Program-made: the position numbers and the translations under genes
Source of the DNA: [Clostridium] aminophilum DSM 10710
GTDB lineage: Bacteria > Bacillota > Clostridia > Lachnospirales > Lachnospiraceae
Reading direction: 5' to 3'
Length of the DNA stretch: 64,000 nt
Assembly: GCF_000711825.1 (NCBI RefSeq)
Contig: NZ_JONJ01000015.1
Location: 1-64,000 of the forward strand
Shown here: positions 18,001 through 25,763 of the stretch, piece after piece
Numbering within the stretch: the stretch's first letter is position 1
Layout: the number at the start of each line of letters is the position of its first letter
The notes under the pieces: generated by a model
Told to the model about the DNA's origin: nothing
What the model saw: the letters and a program-made list of their open reading frames with translations, nothing else
Databases searched by the model: none

Positions 18001-18862
18001 TCTTTTTGCCGATCCGCCCCAGCGTGGCATGCTGAAAGGCGACCGCACCCGACATGGCCGCATAGTCTTCCGCATTCAGAATCCCGTTCAGATGTTCAAG
18101 ATCATCGTTAATCGTTTTTCCGTAAGGTTCCGGCCCGTCCGGCTCCCCGCACACTTCGAGGGCATATTCCAGTTCGCCGATCCATTCCCGAACCATAGTT
18201 CTCACATCGGATATCAGAAACTTCATCCATTCCGTCTGTTCCAGTTCTTCGGGCCCTGCGGCCTCGAGTTCCGCACGGCATCGGTCCAGCCACTCCTCCG
18301 GCCACGGATTACTCTGTGAAAACTTCCACACATTCAGAATCGTATCCTCGATTCCCTTATCCGTATTCCCGGTGGTGAATGCCTCGGCCAGATCCATGAA
18401 GCGATCGCCCCACTCCGCATAGCACTCCTCGATCACCTCTTCGAGGGCATCCGCCCGGATCAGCTCCGTTTCTCCGTCATCCGCAATCCGGAATGCCGGA
18501 TCGATATCCAACCGGTCCGAGTACTGATGAATCAGATACAAACAGAAACTGTCGATGGTTGTGATCTGGGCATACTGAACCAGAACCGCCTGCTGTTCAA
18601 GGTGGCGGTTTCCGGGATTCTCTCCGATTTTCTTCTCGATTGCCTCCGCAATTCGCTCACGGATCTCCGCCGCCGCACTGTGGGTGAACGTCATCACCAG
18701 CATGCGGTCAATGTCCAGCGGATGGTCGCCCTCCGTGATTCTCTGAATAATTCGTTCGACCAGCACCGCGGTTTTTCCGCTTCCTGCCGCGGCAGACACA
18801 AGAAGATTTGACCCTCTCGCGTCGATCACGGCCTTTTGGTCGGCTGTCCAATTCACACCCAT
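15095..18862 (-). CDS. addA: ATP-dependent helicase/nuclease subunit A
   Basis: AddA is the UvrD-type helicase and 3'-strand nuclease of the AddAB double-strand-break repair enzyme. At 1255 aa it has the usual length. Walker A is at about residues 25-33 (AAAGSGKTAVL), the Q-motif region is at the N-terminus (NWTADQKAVIDARG), Walker B is in LVDEYQDSN, motif III is in VGDVKQSIYKFR, and motif VI is in LRVLYVALTRAKEKL. A RecB-type nuclease domain ends the protein (WVLLDYKTDRS). The start overlaps the addB stop by one base (TAATG), so the two are translationally coupled. Confidence 0.97.
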   Translation of the reverse strand: MGVNWTADQKAVIDARGSNLLVSAAAGSGKTAVLVERIIQRITEGDHPLDIDRMLVMTFTHSAAAEIRERIAEAIEKKIGENPGNRHLEQQAVLVQYAQITTIDSFCLYLIHQYSDRLDIDPAFRIADDGETELIRADALEEVIEECYAEWGDRFMDLAEAFTTGNTDKGIEDTILNVWKFSQSNPWPEEWLDRCRAELEAAGPEELEQTEWMKFLISDVRTMVREWIGELEYALEVCGEPDGPEPYGKTINDDLEHLNGILNAEDYAAMSGAVAFQHATLGRIGKKIKDQVDPEKQEQVKKIRDDCKKKTRALIEQYFSSSPEEMFRDMEAGRENILTLLDAVRAFSGRYARKKREKNVVDFGDLEHFALEILGSGEKHGPGPEADEMAQEFDEILVDEYQDSNLVQEELIQFLSRERFGEPNVVMVGDVKQSIYKFRLARPELFMNKYDTYGETGMHRKIELHQNFRSRNEVLDATNDIFRRIMTKEVGSIEYNDDAALHPGAVFEKKTEKDSLSLSAELLIMDTDLENLPEIAEAAAEAAAETDGDEDVDYTSRELEAGMIAGKIRELTDPDHGLQIWDKNEKCYRRASYGDIVILLRATSSWAEDFSTILTQHGIAVSAEQKTGYFDTMEISTVINLLRVIDNPVQDIPLASVLRAPFSGITDTELALIAAENGKRTEAGNRGEGLYGAVRSFAEAYGPGKTEDGIMPQENPIKTTSFGMEYRTESGIILPHKTLPEQISGISPADTAIKLKKILQLIHELREIAPQVSLDVLLHKIYDETGFYLYAAAMPGGEIRRANLDLLIEKAKSYESSSYRGVFHFIRYIEKLREREVDFGDAGGVDVTNCVRIMTIHKSKGLEFPIVFVSGLSKHFNQMDLKKNILIDADMGIGTDYTDTKNRIKGNTLKKNVMKRRLMQEAQGEELRVLYVALTRAKEKLILTGSLKNAREKAEELMNTRFRDGKIPASKLLEKKTYLEWILMSCSEGHPHLKISFDTPRGQLMREMDEQRDRGEDRRYLEQLPDDGIWDPEYRRILERAGQAEYPHKADTVLNAKYSVSELRQKETDDEIVPTVPQFMMSAEETGGPVRGTAYHRVLSLIRFENIETEQDAEMEIRRIVDDGRIAEDEAALVSARDIWKFLSSPLGQRAKRAAENGKLFRERQFVMGVPAREIGTGESDERVLIQGIIDAYFEEEGEWVLLDYKTDRSLDADALKEHYRAQIALYERALTMSSGKTVKEKYLYSFRFGELQVL

Positions 18863-21800
18863 TATTTCTTCTCCCTCTCTGCGGATTCCGGCTTCTCATT
18901 TCCGTTTACGTTCTTCGGCACTTCTCCCTTTGCCGGGCAGTCCGGACGGTCCCCGCCGCTCTCCGGTGCTTCCTCATCCTCCCCGTCTTCTCCGGCAAAT
19001 GTGATCCCTGCCTTCTTTCCGATTCTCGGCCAGATATCTTCCGCTTTCAGCGGCGGAAGCTTTCGGAATGCGAAGCCGTCCATCTGCGCATCAAAGCCGC
19101 AGACTGCATGGTACGGACACCATTCACAGGCATTCTTCGCGCCGTCCTTATACGGATTGATTTCGATCGATCCCTCCAGAATCTTCCGGCCGGCGTCCCG
19201 CATGATGAGTCCGCAGTACTTTCCGAGCGCGCGGAAATGAACCTCGTCAAACAGAAGCGCGCCCTTTGCGGCGCCATCCTTCAATCTCGACACCGAGATC
19301 ACCGGCGATTTGTACGTTTCCGTTCCCACCGCCGCGATTCCGTGATCCAGATGCCGCACGGAAATCCCGTCGTCATTGACCGCACCGTTCATTTTCAGCT
19401 TCTCGAGGAGCTCCTGCTGCCGGTCTTCCTCCTTTGCAGCCTTGTTCCGGTCAATCAGCGGATCCGAAATCCGGTAGTAAAACATGCCGGCCGGATGCAC
19501 CGTCTTACCCGGATAACGGCCGCGGTATTTCTCCAGAGCCGCCTCCATATAGACCGGAAGCTGCAGCGAGAGACCGTAATAAATGCTTTTCAGGTCAAAT
19601 CTGACCTGACCGGTCTTGTAATCGATAATTTTCAGATACAGATCATTGTCATCTTCGCACAGATCCACCCGGTCGATTCTCCCGCGAAGGTCAAGGAACT
19701 CATCGCCTCCGAGGGCAATCCGCATCGCCTCAAGACCTTCCCGCGGCGTAAATGCCATCTCCAGCGCCTCCGGCACAAAATCCCCTCTGCGGAGGTGTTC
19801 GGTGAGCGCCCACGCCGTCCGGTCCGCGATCCGCGTCATCCGCCGGATCAGATATCGGTTCCGTGCGCTCGAGTCCATAATGCTGTTCCCATAGTCGCCC
19901 GCCGCCTTCGAGACGGCCTCGCGGACCCGTTCGATCCTCTCGGATTCGGTCACGTCCGCGGCGGCCCGCTTTTCCTCCATCAGTGCACGGAAATAGAGTT
20001 CGATCGAAGTGTGGAACAGAGAGCCGATGTCCGTCTGCTTCAGCTGATACACTCTTCGCTCGGAAAGGTCCAGTCCGTACTGAAGAAAATGTGCATAGGC
20101 ACACTGATCATACTTTTCCAGCCGGCTGATGGAGCCGCGCAGAATCGGACTGTACAGAAGACGCGCCGCCGTCTTTCCGATCCCCCGATCCGTCCAGGTC
20201 CAAAATGCCGCGTCCAGAAGACTTCGAACGGTCTGTCCGGTCGTGATATCCGTCCGGACTGCGCCGGTCAGCGCTTCTCCTCCATCCGTTTGTTCTTCGG
20301 AACGGCCGGCCGGAACCGCCTTCTCCTCTGCCCGGTATTTTCGCCAGAGTTCCAGCACATCGCCCGTGGCATCCCTTCCTTCCCTCAGTCCGCCCGCAAG
20401 CCTGCGCAGCCCTTCGGCGCGCGACCAGACGGCAAGGTTTTTCGGATCCGCATCGGCGATTTTCTTTTCCGGAAATATTTTCCGGAGCTGCGCAATCAGC
20501 GTTGACGGCCGGATCACTTTTCCTTCTATATCGGATGTGCTGAACGTCACATACAGTTTCTCCGATGCTTTTGTCAACGCCAGATAAAGGTAGAACCGCT
20601 GGAGGAATCCGTCCTCCCTTGCGGTCGGCGCAATTTCAATATTCTGTCGGCGGAGAAGCCGGCGCTCCGACTCCGAGAGAATTCCGGTCCCCGAAGACGC
20701 GGCCGGCACGATACCGTCGTTGACTCCCGCAAAGAACAGAACCTTTATGTGCGCAAGACGGGTTCGGGTGATGTCGCCCACCACAACGCGGTCGACCGCC
20801 GCCGGAATGAGACCCACTTTGATCTCCGCAAATCCGGCATCCAGAATGTCTCTGTATTCATCCCGGCTCACCTTCTCGTCTCCGAGAAGCGCCGCCGTGC
20901 GGTCAAACAGATCGATAATCAGCCCGTAAACCTGACTGTACTCCCGCTCAAATTCCACATTTCCCCGCGCGCCAAACGCCTCAGCCTTTTTCCGGAGTTT
21001 TTCCTCCAGTTTTAATTCTTCCAGAAACCTGGTCAGCGCCGCCGTGCGCTCCGTCACGGTCACACCGCGTTTCCCCCATGCCTCTTTCAGCGAAAGGAAC
21101 GGCGTCAGCACCGCCTCTCTCACATAATTCAGATAATTTAGATTGATCAGATCCGCGCCGGGATACGTTTTCATCCACTCGGAATTCCAGCGGCGAAAGC
21201 CCCGGATGCCAAGCGCTGCGACATAATTTTCCAGAAAGCGGATCCACTCCTCGTCCGAATATCCATCCGACGACAGGGTCTGGCCGGAACCCTCGCCGGC
21301 GTCTCCGCTTCCGTCCGGAAACGGCAGAACCAGACCGGTCTTCAGATACCGGAACACCGACTCATAAGAAAAATCAGACGAAATGACTTCCAGCGCCGCA
21401 CGGATCAGCTCGGTCGCCGGATTCTCCATGATACTCTTTTTGCTGTCGATAAAACACGGAATCCGCTCTTCCGCAAAAGCATGCTCGAGAATGCCGCGGT
21501 ACGAATCCAACGCTCCGGTGATCACGGCAATGTCGCGGTATCGATAGGATTTCGTCCGTACAAGCCGGCTGATCTCCGCCGTAATCAGGCTGACCTCCTG
21601 AATCGGGTTTGCGGCGCGCACAAGAAACAGGCCGTTCTGCGCCGTTTTGCCGATCGCACGCACAGTCTCTGTCCCGGCCGGATCACGTCTCCGGAAAATG
21701 GCTTTCTCGATCACCTGAAGTTCCGGGCTGTCCTGAAACCGGGGATACCCGCCTGCTCCGAGCAGAAGATCCTCCTCTCGCCGGACGCCCTGCGCCGCTG

Positions 21801-22578
21801 CGATATCGATCAGCCGGCACACCGTGTGACGGCTCAGGTGAAACAGTTCCTCCGGCGCACCTTCCCGATACGGACTCTCATCCGCGTCCATGGTCACCGT
21901 CACTGTCACTTTTGCGCACATTTTCAGGAGAATTTCGAGAATATGATACTGAACCGGCGTAAACCCGGTGAATCCGTCCAGCGTGACGACCGCGTCCCGC
22001 AGAAGCTCGGACTGCGGAAGATAGGAGCAGAAAATCTCCGGTATCTCTTCCCTGGACGCCATCTTGTCTTCTGTATATTCATGATATGCCTTCGTCACGG
22101 TCAGCATATCGGAGAGTTTTGCCCGGAGAAGATCGCTGGACACCGTATCGCGCATCTCCGTTAGCTGTTCTTCCCGAATCCCGTACTGGAAGAACTCGGA
22201 GAGCTGGCTCTTGATCTCATCGATAAAGCCGGGCTTATCCAGATGCCGGCCGAATACCCGAAGTTCATCTCTCACCCCGGCCGCCGTCTTACGGATGACC
22301 ATGGCCTTTCCCATATCATCCAGCACGGCGAGCTGCCGGACAGCAAGTTCCTCAAACACACGGTATGCCAGCCGCTCAAAACTCAGAATGTCAATGTTCA
22401 TCACCGCGTGATTCGGGTGAAGATCCACGATCTCCTTCTGCGTCTGCATGGTAAACTGCTCCGGCACGATCGCATAATACCGGCGATCCGGATTTTCCAT
22501 GGATTCGCGGATCAGATCGCGGTAGAGTGCTGTCGTTTTACCGGATCCGGAACCACCGATGATGAATCTTAGAGACAT
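18862..22578 (-). CDS. addB: ATP-dependent helicase/nuclease subunit B
   Basis: AddB is the second nuclease and the Chi-scanning subunit. Walker A (GGSGSGKTTAL) is at the N-terminus. The nuclease core IIDYKTGQ is near residue 1060. The iron-sulfur cluster cysteines are one Cys before the nuclease (KYDQCAYAHF) and three after it (CEWCPYHAVC). Two in-frame ATGs exist: the one at 22584 is only 2 nt from the GGGAGG site, while 22578 has 8 nt spacing, so MSLRFIIGG is taken as the start. Length about 1238 aa, normal for the family. Confidence 0.96.
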   Translation of the reverse strand: MSLRFIIGGSGSGKTTALYRDLIRESMENPDRRYYAIVPEQFTMQTQKEIVDLHPNHAVMNIDILSFERLAYRVFEELAVRQLAVLDDMGKAMVIRKTAAGVRDELRVFGRHLDKPGFIDEIKSQLSEFFQYGIREEQLTEMRDTVSSDLLRAKLSDMLTVTKAYHEYTEDKMASREEIPEIFCSYLPQSELLRDAVVTLDGFTGFTPVQYHILEILLKMCAKVTVTVTMDADESPYREGAPEELFHLSRHTVCRLIDIAAAQGVRREEDLLLGAGGYPRFQDSPELQVIEKAIFRRRDPAGTETVRAIGKTAQNGLFLVRAANPIQEVSLITAEISRLVRTKSYRYRDIAVITGALDSYRGILEHAFAEERIPCFIDSKKSIMENPATELIRAALEVISSDFSYESVFRYLKTGLVLPFPDGSGDAGEGSGQTLSSDGYSDEEWIRFLENYVAALGIRGFRRWNSEWMKTYPGADLINLNYLNYVREAVLTPFLSLKEAWGKRGVTVTERTAALTRFLEELKLEEKLRKKAEAFGARGNVEFEREYSQVYGLIIDLFDRTAALLGDEKVSRDEYRDILDAGFAEIKVGLIPAAVDRVVVGDITRTRLAHIKVLFFAGVNDGIVPAASSGTGILSESERRLLRRQNIEIAPTAREDGFLQRFYLYLALTKASEKLYVTFSTSDIEGKVIRPSTLIAQLRKIFPEKKIADADPKNLAVWSRAEGLRRLAGGLREGRDATGDVLELWRKYRAEEKAVPAGRSEEQTDGGEALTGAVRTDITTGQTVRSLLDAAFWTWTDRGIGKTAARLLYSPILRGSISRLEKYDQCAYAHFLQYGLDLSERRVYQLKQTDIGSLFHTSIELYFRALMEEKRAAADVTESERIERVREAVSKAAGDYGNSIMDSSARNRYLIRRMTRIADRTAWALTEHLRRGDFVPEALEMAFTPREGLEAMRIALGGDEFLDLRGRIDRVDLCEDDNDLYLKIIDYKTGQVRFDLKSIYYGLSLQLPVYMEAALEKYRGRYPGKTVHPAGMFYYRISDPLIDRNKAAKEEDRQQELLEKLKMNGAVNDDGISVRHLDHGIAAVGTETYKSPVISVSRLKDGAAKGALLFDEVHFRALGKYCGLIMRDAGRKILEGSIEINPYKDGAKNACEWCPYHAVCGFDAQMDGFAFRKLPPLKAEDIWPRIGKKAGITFAGEDGEDEEAPESGGDRPDCPAKGEVPKNVNGNEKPESAEREKK

Positions 22579-22618
22579 ATGCATTTCCTCCCAAAATTAT
22601 CAGCTCATTCTGCTCTCT

Positions 22619-22624
22619 ATTATA
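22619..22624 (-). promoter_or_regulatory. Probable -10 box of addB-addA
   Basis: A perfect TATAAT on the minus strand, about 40 nt before the addB start and just after the terminator of the upstream gene. The -35 region is poor, so this is a weak call. Confidence 0.35.
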
Positions 22625-22635
22625 CACGGATACAG

Positions 22636-22666
22636 AAAAAACCGGACGGATTTTCTCCGCCCGGTT
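22636..22666 (-). terminator. Intrinsic terminator before addB
   Basis: On the minus strand AACCGGGCGGA pairs with TCCGTCCGGTT (one mismatch) around a short A-rich loop, followed by TTTT. It ends the 22678-23697 gene. Confidence 0.85.
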
Positions 22667-22677
22667 CGTGCTGCTCA

Positions 22678-23697
22678 TTATTCTTTTTTTACCGGTTTCC
22701 GGTATTTGCGGATCTCTTCGGCGGTAAATGCCGTCAATTCGTCAAAGATCCGGATCTTGCGGATTCCCTTATTGCGAATCGTCTCACATACAAATTTGTA
22801 TATGCCGTCGCCTTCCGGGCCGTTCTGAATCTTGACAAAATTGTAGTTCGGAGATTTATACCGGCGTTTCGCGCGGTACATATGGGTCTCCGGGAAGAGG
22901 ATGATATCCCGCAGAAGGTTTCCGTATTTGTCCGAACCTTCGTCAAAGGATTCCTGGAACATATACGGTTCGCCGGTATTCTTGCCGAAAATGCAGTACA
23001 CATAATCCATCGCAAACAGTTTGTGCATGGTAAGTCTCCGCACATGTTTGCGCCGGTACTGGAGTTTCAGAACATCCAGTTTGTCACTGCGCACATCATC
23101 TTTATAAAAGCAGTGAAAATAATACCAGATCTCCCTGGCATCGCTGAGGCTGAATCGCTCCTGCTCTTCCTGTGACAGATTCAGGTCTCTCCGTACCACG
23201 TACTCTGCGCCGATGGAATTCAGATATTCGGTGAAAATCTCCTGCGGCGTCACTTCGCCGAGATACACAACCGCGCCGACGCGAAGGTCAATATCCGGAT
23301 CGTATTCCGCCTCACTGTCAATGCATTTCATGCTGATCTCGATCTGATGATTTGCCGCTTCTTCCTCCTCAATTCCGTTGACCCAGATGCCGGTCACTTT
23401 CATGCGGATCGGTTCAAAGAACCGCTTACCCGGATCCGTCAGATAACATTTATCTCCGATCCGGACTTTTCCGCGAATATATCCGAGAATCGTCGTTTCA
23501 CTCTCCGCCTCGGCCCGGAACACTCCCGAAATTCCCAGACAGAAGGATCTCCTTTTCTCGCGGATCACATCTTCCAGCTGCTCCCTCAGTCTGGACTTTT
23601 TATCTTTCTTCTCCGTCTTTTCAGCTTCCGGATTCTCACCCGTATCTTTCTTTTTTCTGCCGAGAAGACCGTCGAATTCAATATCGTACAAATTCAT
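22678..23697 (-). CDS. Unknown conserved-looking cytoplasmic protein
   Basis: Not recognised. About 339 aa if it begins at MNLYDIEFDGLLGRKKK. An in-frame GTG at 23730 adds 11 residues but has no ribosome binding site at a proper distance, while the ATG at 23697 follows AGGAAG. After a Lys/Glu-rich linker, residues about 50-140 contain GYIRGKVRIGDKCYL, which resembles the beta-barrel domain 2 of translation GTPases. The rest is basic and helical with many Tyr. There is no signal peptide or membrane segment. It has its own terminator and stands alone between the sortase cluster and addB. Confidence 0.8.
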   Translation of the reverse strand: MNLYDIEFDGLLGRKKKDTGENPEAEKTEKKDKKSRLREQLEDVIREKRRSFCLGISGVFRAEAESETTILGYIRGKVRIGDKCYLTDPGKRFFEPIRMKVTGIWVNGIEEEEAANHQIEISMKCIDSEAEYDPDIDLRVGAVVYLGEVTPQEIFTEYLNSIGAEYVVRRDLNLSQEEQERFSLSDAREIWYYFHCFYKDDVRSDKLDVLKLQYRRKHVRRLTMHKLFAMDYVYCIFGKNTGEPYMFQESFDEGSDKYGNLLRDIILFPETHMYRAKRRYKSPNYNFVKIQNGPEGDGIYKFVCETIRNKGIRKIRIFDELTAFTAEEIRKYRKPVKKE

Positions 23698-23853
23698 GTT
23701 CTTCCTATACTTCCTGTAGCCTTTTTCCACCCCTGGTCCGCCCGAAAAGCGGTACCCGTTGTTCCTGATCGTCCGTTCTTATTAATATCGACCGGACTAT
23801 ATCAATTACTAAGAAAAATCATACACAGATCTGTCATTAATAGTCAGAAATGA

Positions 23854-24708
23854 TCAATTCTTTTCCACAAGAGCACACTGTACGACATAGCGCATCGTGT
23901 GGGATGAACCCGTACAGGTCGAAAGTGAGAGCAGCTTCGGCCTTTTTGCAAAATCCACCTCATCATTCTCCGGCATGGAATACGCGCTCAGATTCCGTGC
24001 CATCCGGATGTATGCATCATAGCCATCCCCGTCTTCGAATCCGTGGTAGATGCTGTGCGATGCCTCCACCTCGCTGCAGGCAAAAATTCGGTACCGGAAT
24101 GTCCCCTCCAGCGTATAGAGAAGGACATACGGGAAGCGGTCCACGGTTCCGTTCTCCCGGAAGTTCTTCAGTTTTCCGAACATTGAGCCGTTCTTCATGT
24201 TGTGTCCGTACACAAACGTATTCTGCGCCGATAAATCCGCCGGCGCGTCCTTGTCCAGGAAAATGCAGCCGGCCGCATTTTTTGTTCCGTCAAAGGTCCG
24301 GTGAAGATACTCTTCGTTGTCATGGCTTTTCACAACCGGATACCGGATCTCCAACGCCGGAATATCAATCACACCGACAAAATCCGGATTTTTTTCAGAG
24401 AGAGCATTCAGATCAACGTGAAGCGGTTCATAGAAAACATCGAACGGCAGCGCCCACGAAGGCACGTTTTCCTGACGTTTCTGCGAATTCCCGTCTGCCG
24501 CCTGATCCGCACCGCCGGCTTCGCCGTATTCCGGATTCGGACCGATGCCCGCTCCATCCGCCGTCATATACCGGTCCAGCGCCGCATACTCATCATCCGC
24601 CTGCCGGTAACTCAGATAGTCTCGAAGAAACATTCCCGATGAGATCAGAAAAACCGCGATCAGCACCGCCGGAATCAGACGGTCACATATTCTTTGCTTC
24701 TTCCTCAT
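23854..24708 (-). CDS. Class B sortase
   Basis: Membrane-anchored transpeptidase that joins surface proteins to the cell wall or pilins to each other. About 284 aa, beginning MRKKQRICDRLIP with a single N-terminal membrane segment (about residues 12-30). The catalytic set is complete: His about 169 in TFVYGHNMKN, Cys about 265 in SLSTC, and Arg about 273. The pattern fits class B (SrtB-like). The start is set by a GAGGA site 8 nt upstream and lies inside the end of the DUF1292 gene (26-nt overlap). No LPXTG/NPQTN-type substrate is in the window, so its target is unknown. Confidence 0.9.
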   Translation of the reverse strand: MRKKQRICDRLIPAVLIAVFLISSGMFLRDYLSYRQADDEYAALDRYMTADGAGIGPNPEYGEAGGADQAADGNSQKRQENVPSWALPFDVFYEPLHVDLNALSEKNPDFVGVIDIPALEIRYPVVKSHDNEEYLHRTFDGTKNAAGCIFLDKDAPADLSAQNTFVYGHNMKNGSMFGKLKNFRENGTVDRFPYVLLYTLEGTFRYRIFACSEVEASHSIYHGFEDGDGYDAYIRMARNLSAYSMPENDEVDFAKRPKLLSLSTCTGSSHTMRYVVQCALVEKN

Positions 24709-25027
24709 CGATGATGTCCTCATCACCATTCTCTGTGATAATCTCATTGAACGCAGCACTCACGGTATCATATTCCTCATCCGTCTCGATGTTGTCGAGC
24801 TGCGGCTCACCGTTCTCATCCTCAAAATAGCGATACAGGAAGACGGTGCTCTCCTGCTCGTCCGCCGTCTCTTCCGGAAGAAGCGCAATGTATTCTCCGT
24901 CGCCCGCCTCAAAGATCATGAGGACCACGCACTCCAATTCTTTTCCGTCATCGAGCATTACCGTCACAGTATCTCTCTGCTGCTCTTCCTGCTCCATGCC
25001 CGCATTTCCATTCTTATTCTCTGCCAT
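24683..25027 (-). CDS. DUF1292 family protein
   Basis: A 114-aa acidic cytoplasmic protein of the DUF1292 (YrzB-like) family. The core is TVTVMLDDGKELECVVLMIF, EYIALLPE and FLYRYFEDENGEPQLDNIETDEEYD. Its function is unknown. It overlaps the start of the sortase gene, so the two are cotranscribed. An internal Met at 24997 could be the true start, because the ribosome binding site before 25027 is weak. Confidence 0.85.
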   Translation of the reverse strand: MAENKNGNAGMEQEEQQRDTVTVMLDDGKELECVVLMIFEAGDGEYIALLPEETADEQESTVFLYRYFEDENGEPQLDNIETDEEYDTVSAAFNEIITENGDEDIIDEEEAKNM

Positions 25028-25173
25028 CTGTTTTTCCGGTGCGCCGAACGCGCCCGGTTCTCCTTTCCGTTATCTCTGCTGTTGTGTGTCGCTGTTAAAC
25101 ACTATCTCCACTCTATCAGACCGTCCATAAAAAAAGCAACTTCTTTCTCCAATCGGTTTTCGAAACACCGCGT

Positions 25174-25761
25174 TCAGTATTCCACACCGTTCCGGGCCCG
25201 GATTCCGCGGTCATACGGGTGCTTTTGCTTCCGGAACTCGGTGATGTAATCCGCCCGGGCGATGAGTTCTTCCGCCGGATCTCTCCCGGTCAGAACCACC
25301 TCCAGTCCCGCCGGCCGCTGATCCAGAAAGCCGGTCAGCTCCTCTAACGGAATCATACCGGTATTGACAGCGGCGCACGCCTCATCCAGAACAAGCAGCA
25401 CCTCTGCCGTGAGATCCCCGGAATCTGCACCGGAATCATCCACCGCATTTGACGGATGATCCACATTTTCGAGGACGGAATTCACCGTTTCCACCGCTTT
25501 CCGGAACATCGTAAGATTCGCTTTTGCAGCCTCTTTTTTTACTTCCGCGGTCATATTCCAGGTAAAACCGAAATCACCGGCTGCCGGAATCACCGTGACG
25601 TTTTCCATCCGGCTCAGCGCTGCCGCCTCCCCGGAGCGGTCATTTTTCAGAAAGCGGCAGATCACCGCCCGCTTTCCGCTGCCGGCCATGCGCAGTGCCA
25701 GTCCGGCCGCTGCCGTCGATTTTCCCTTTCCGTCTCCGCAGTAAAGATGAACCAGCCCCAT
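25174..25761 (-). CDS. cobO: Corrinoid adenosyltransferase (CobA/CobO/BtuR type)
   Basis: Transfers the adenosyl group of ATP to cob(I)alamin, making the active B12 coenzyme. At 195 aa it begins GLVHLYCGDGKGKSTAAAGLALRM, the family's P-loop, and ends with the conserved LEVVLTGRDPAEELI and ARADYITEFRKQKHPYDRG. A short Asp/Ser-rich insertion lies near residues 100-120. A GGGAGGT site precedes the ATG, only 2 nt after the stop of the helicase gene. No other B12 gene is nearby. Confidence 0.92.
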   Translation of the reverse strand: MGLVHLYCGDGKGKSTAAAGLALRMAGSGKRAVICRFLKNDRSGEAAALSRMENVTVIPAAGDFGFTWNMTAEVKKEAAKANLTMFRKAVETVNSVLENVDHPSNAVDDSGADSGDLTAEVLLVLDEACAAVNTGMIPLEELTGFLDQRPAGLEVVLTGRDPAEELIARADYITEFRKQKHPYDRGIRARNGVEY

Positions 25762-25763
25762 GC

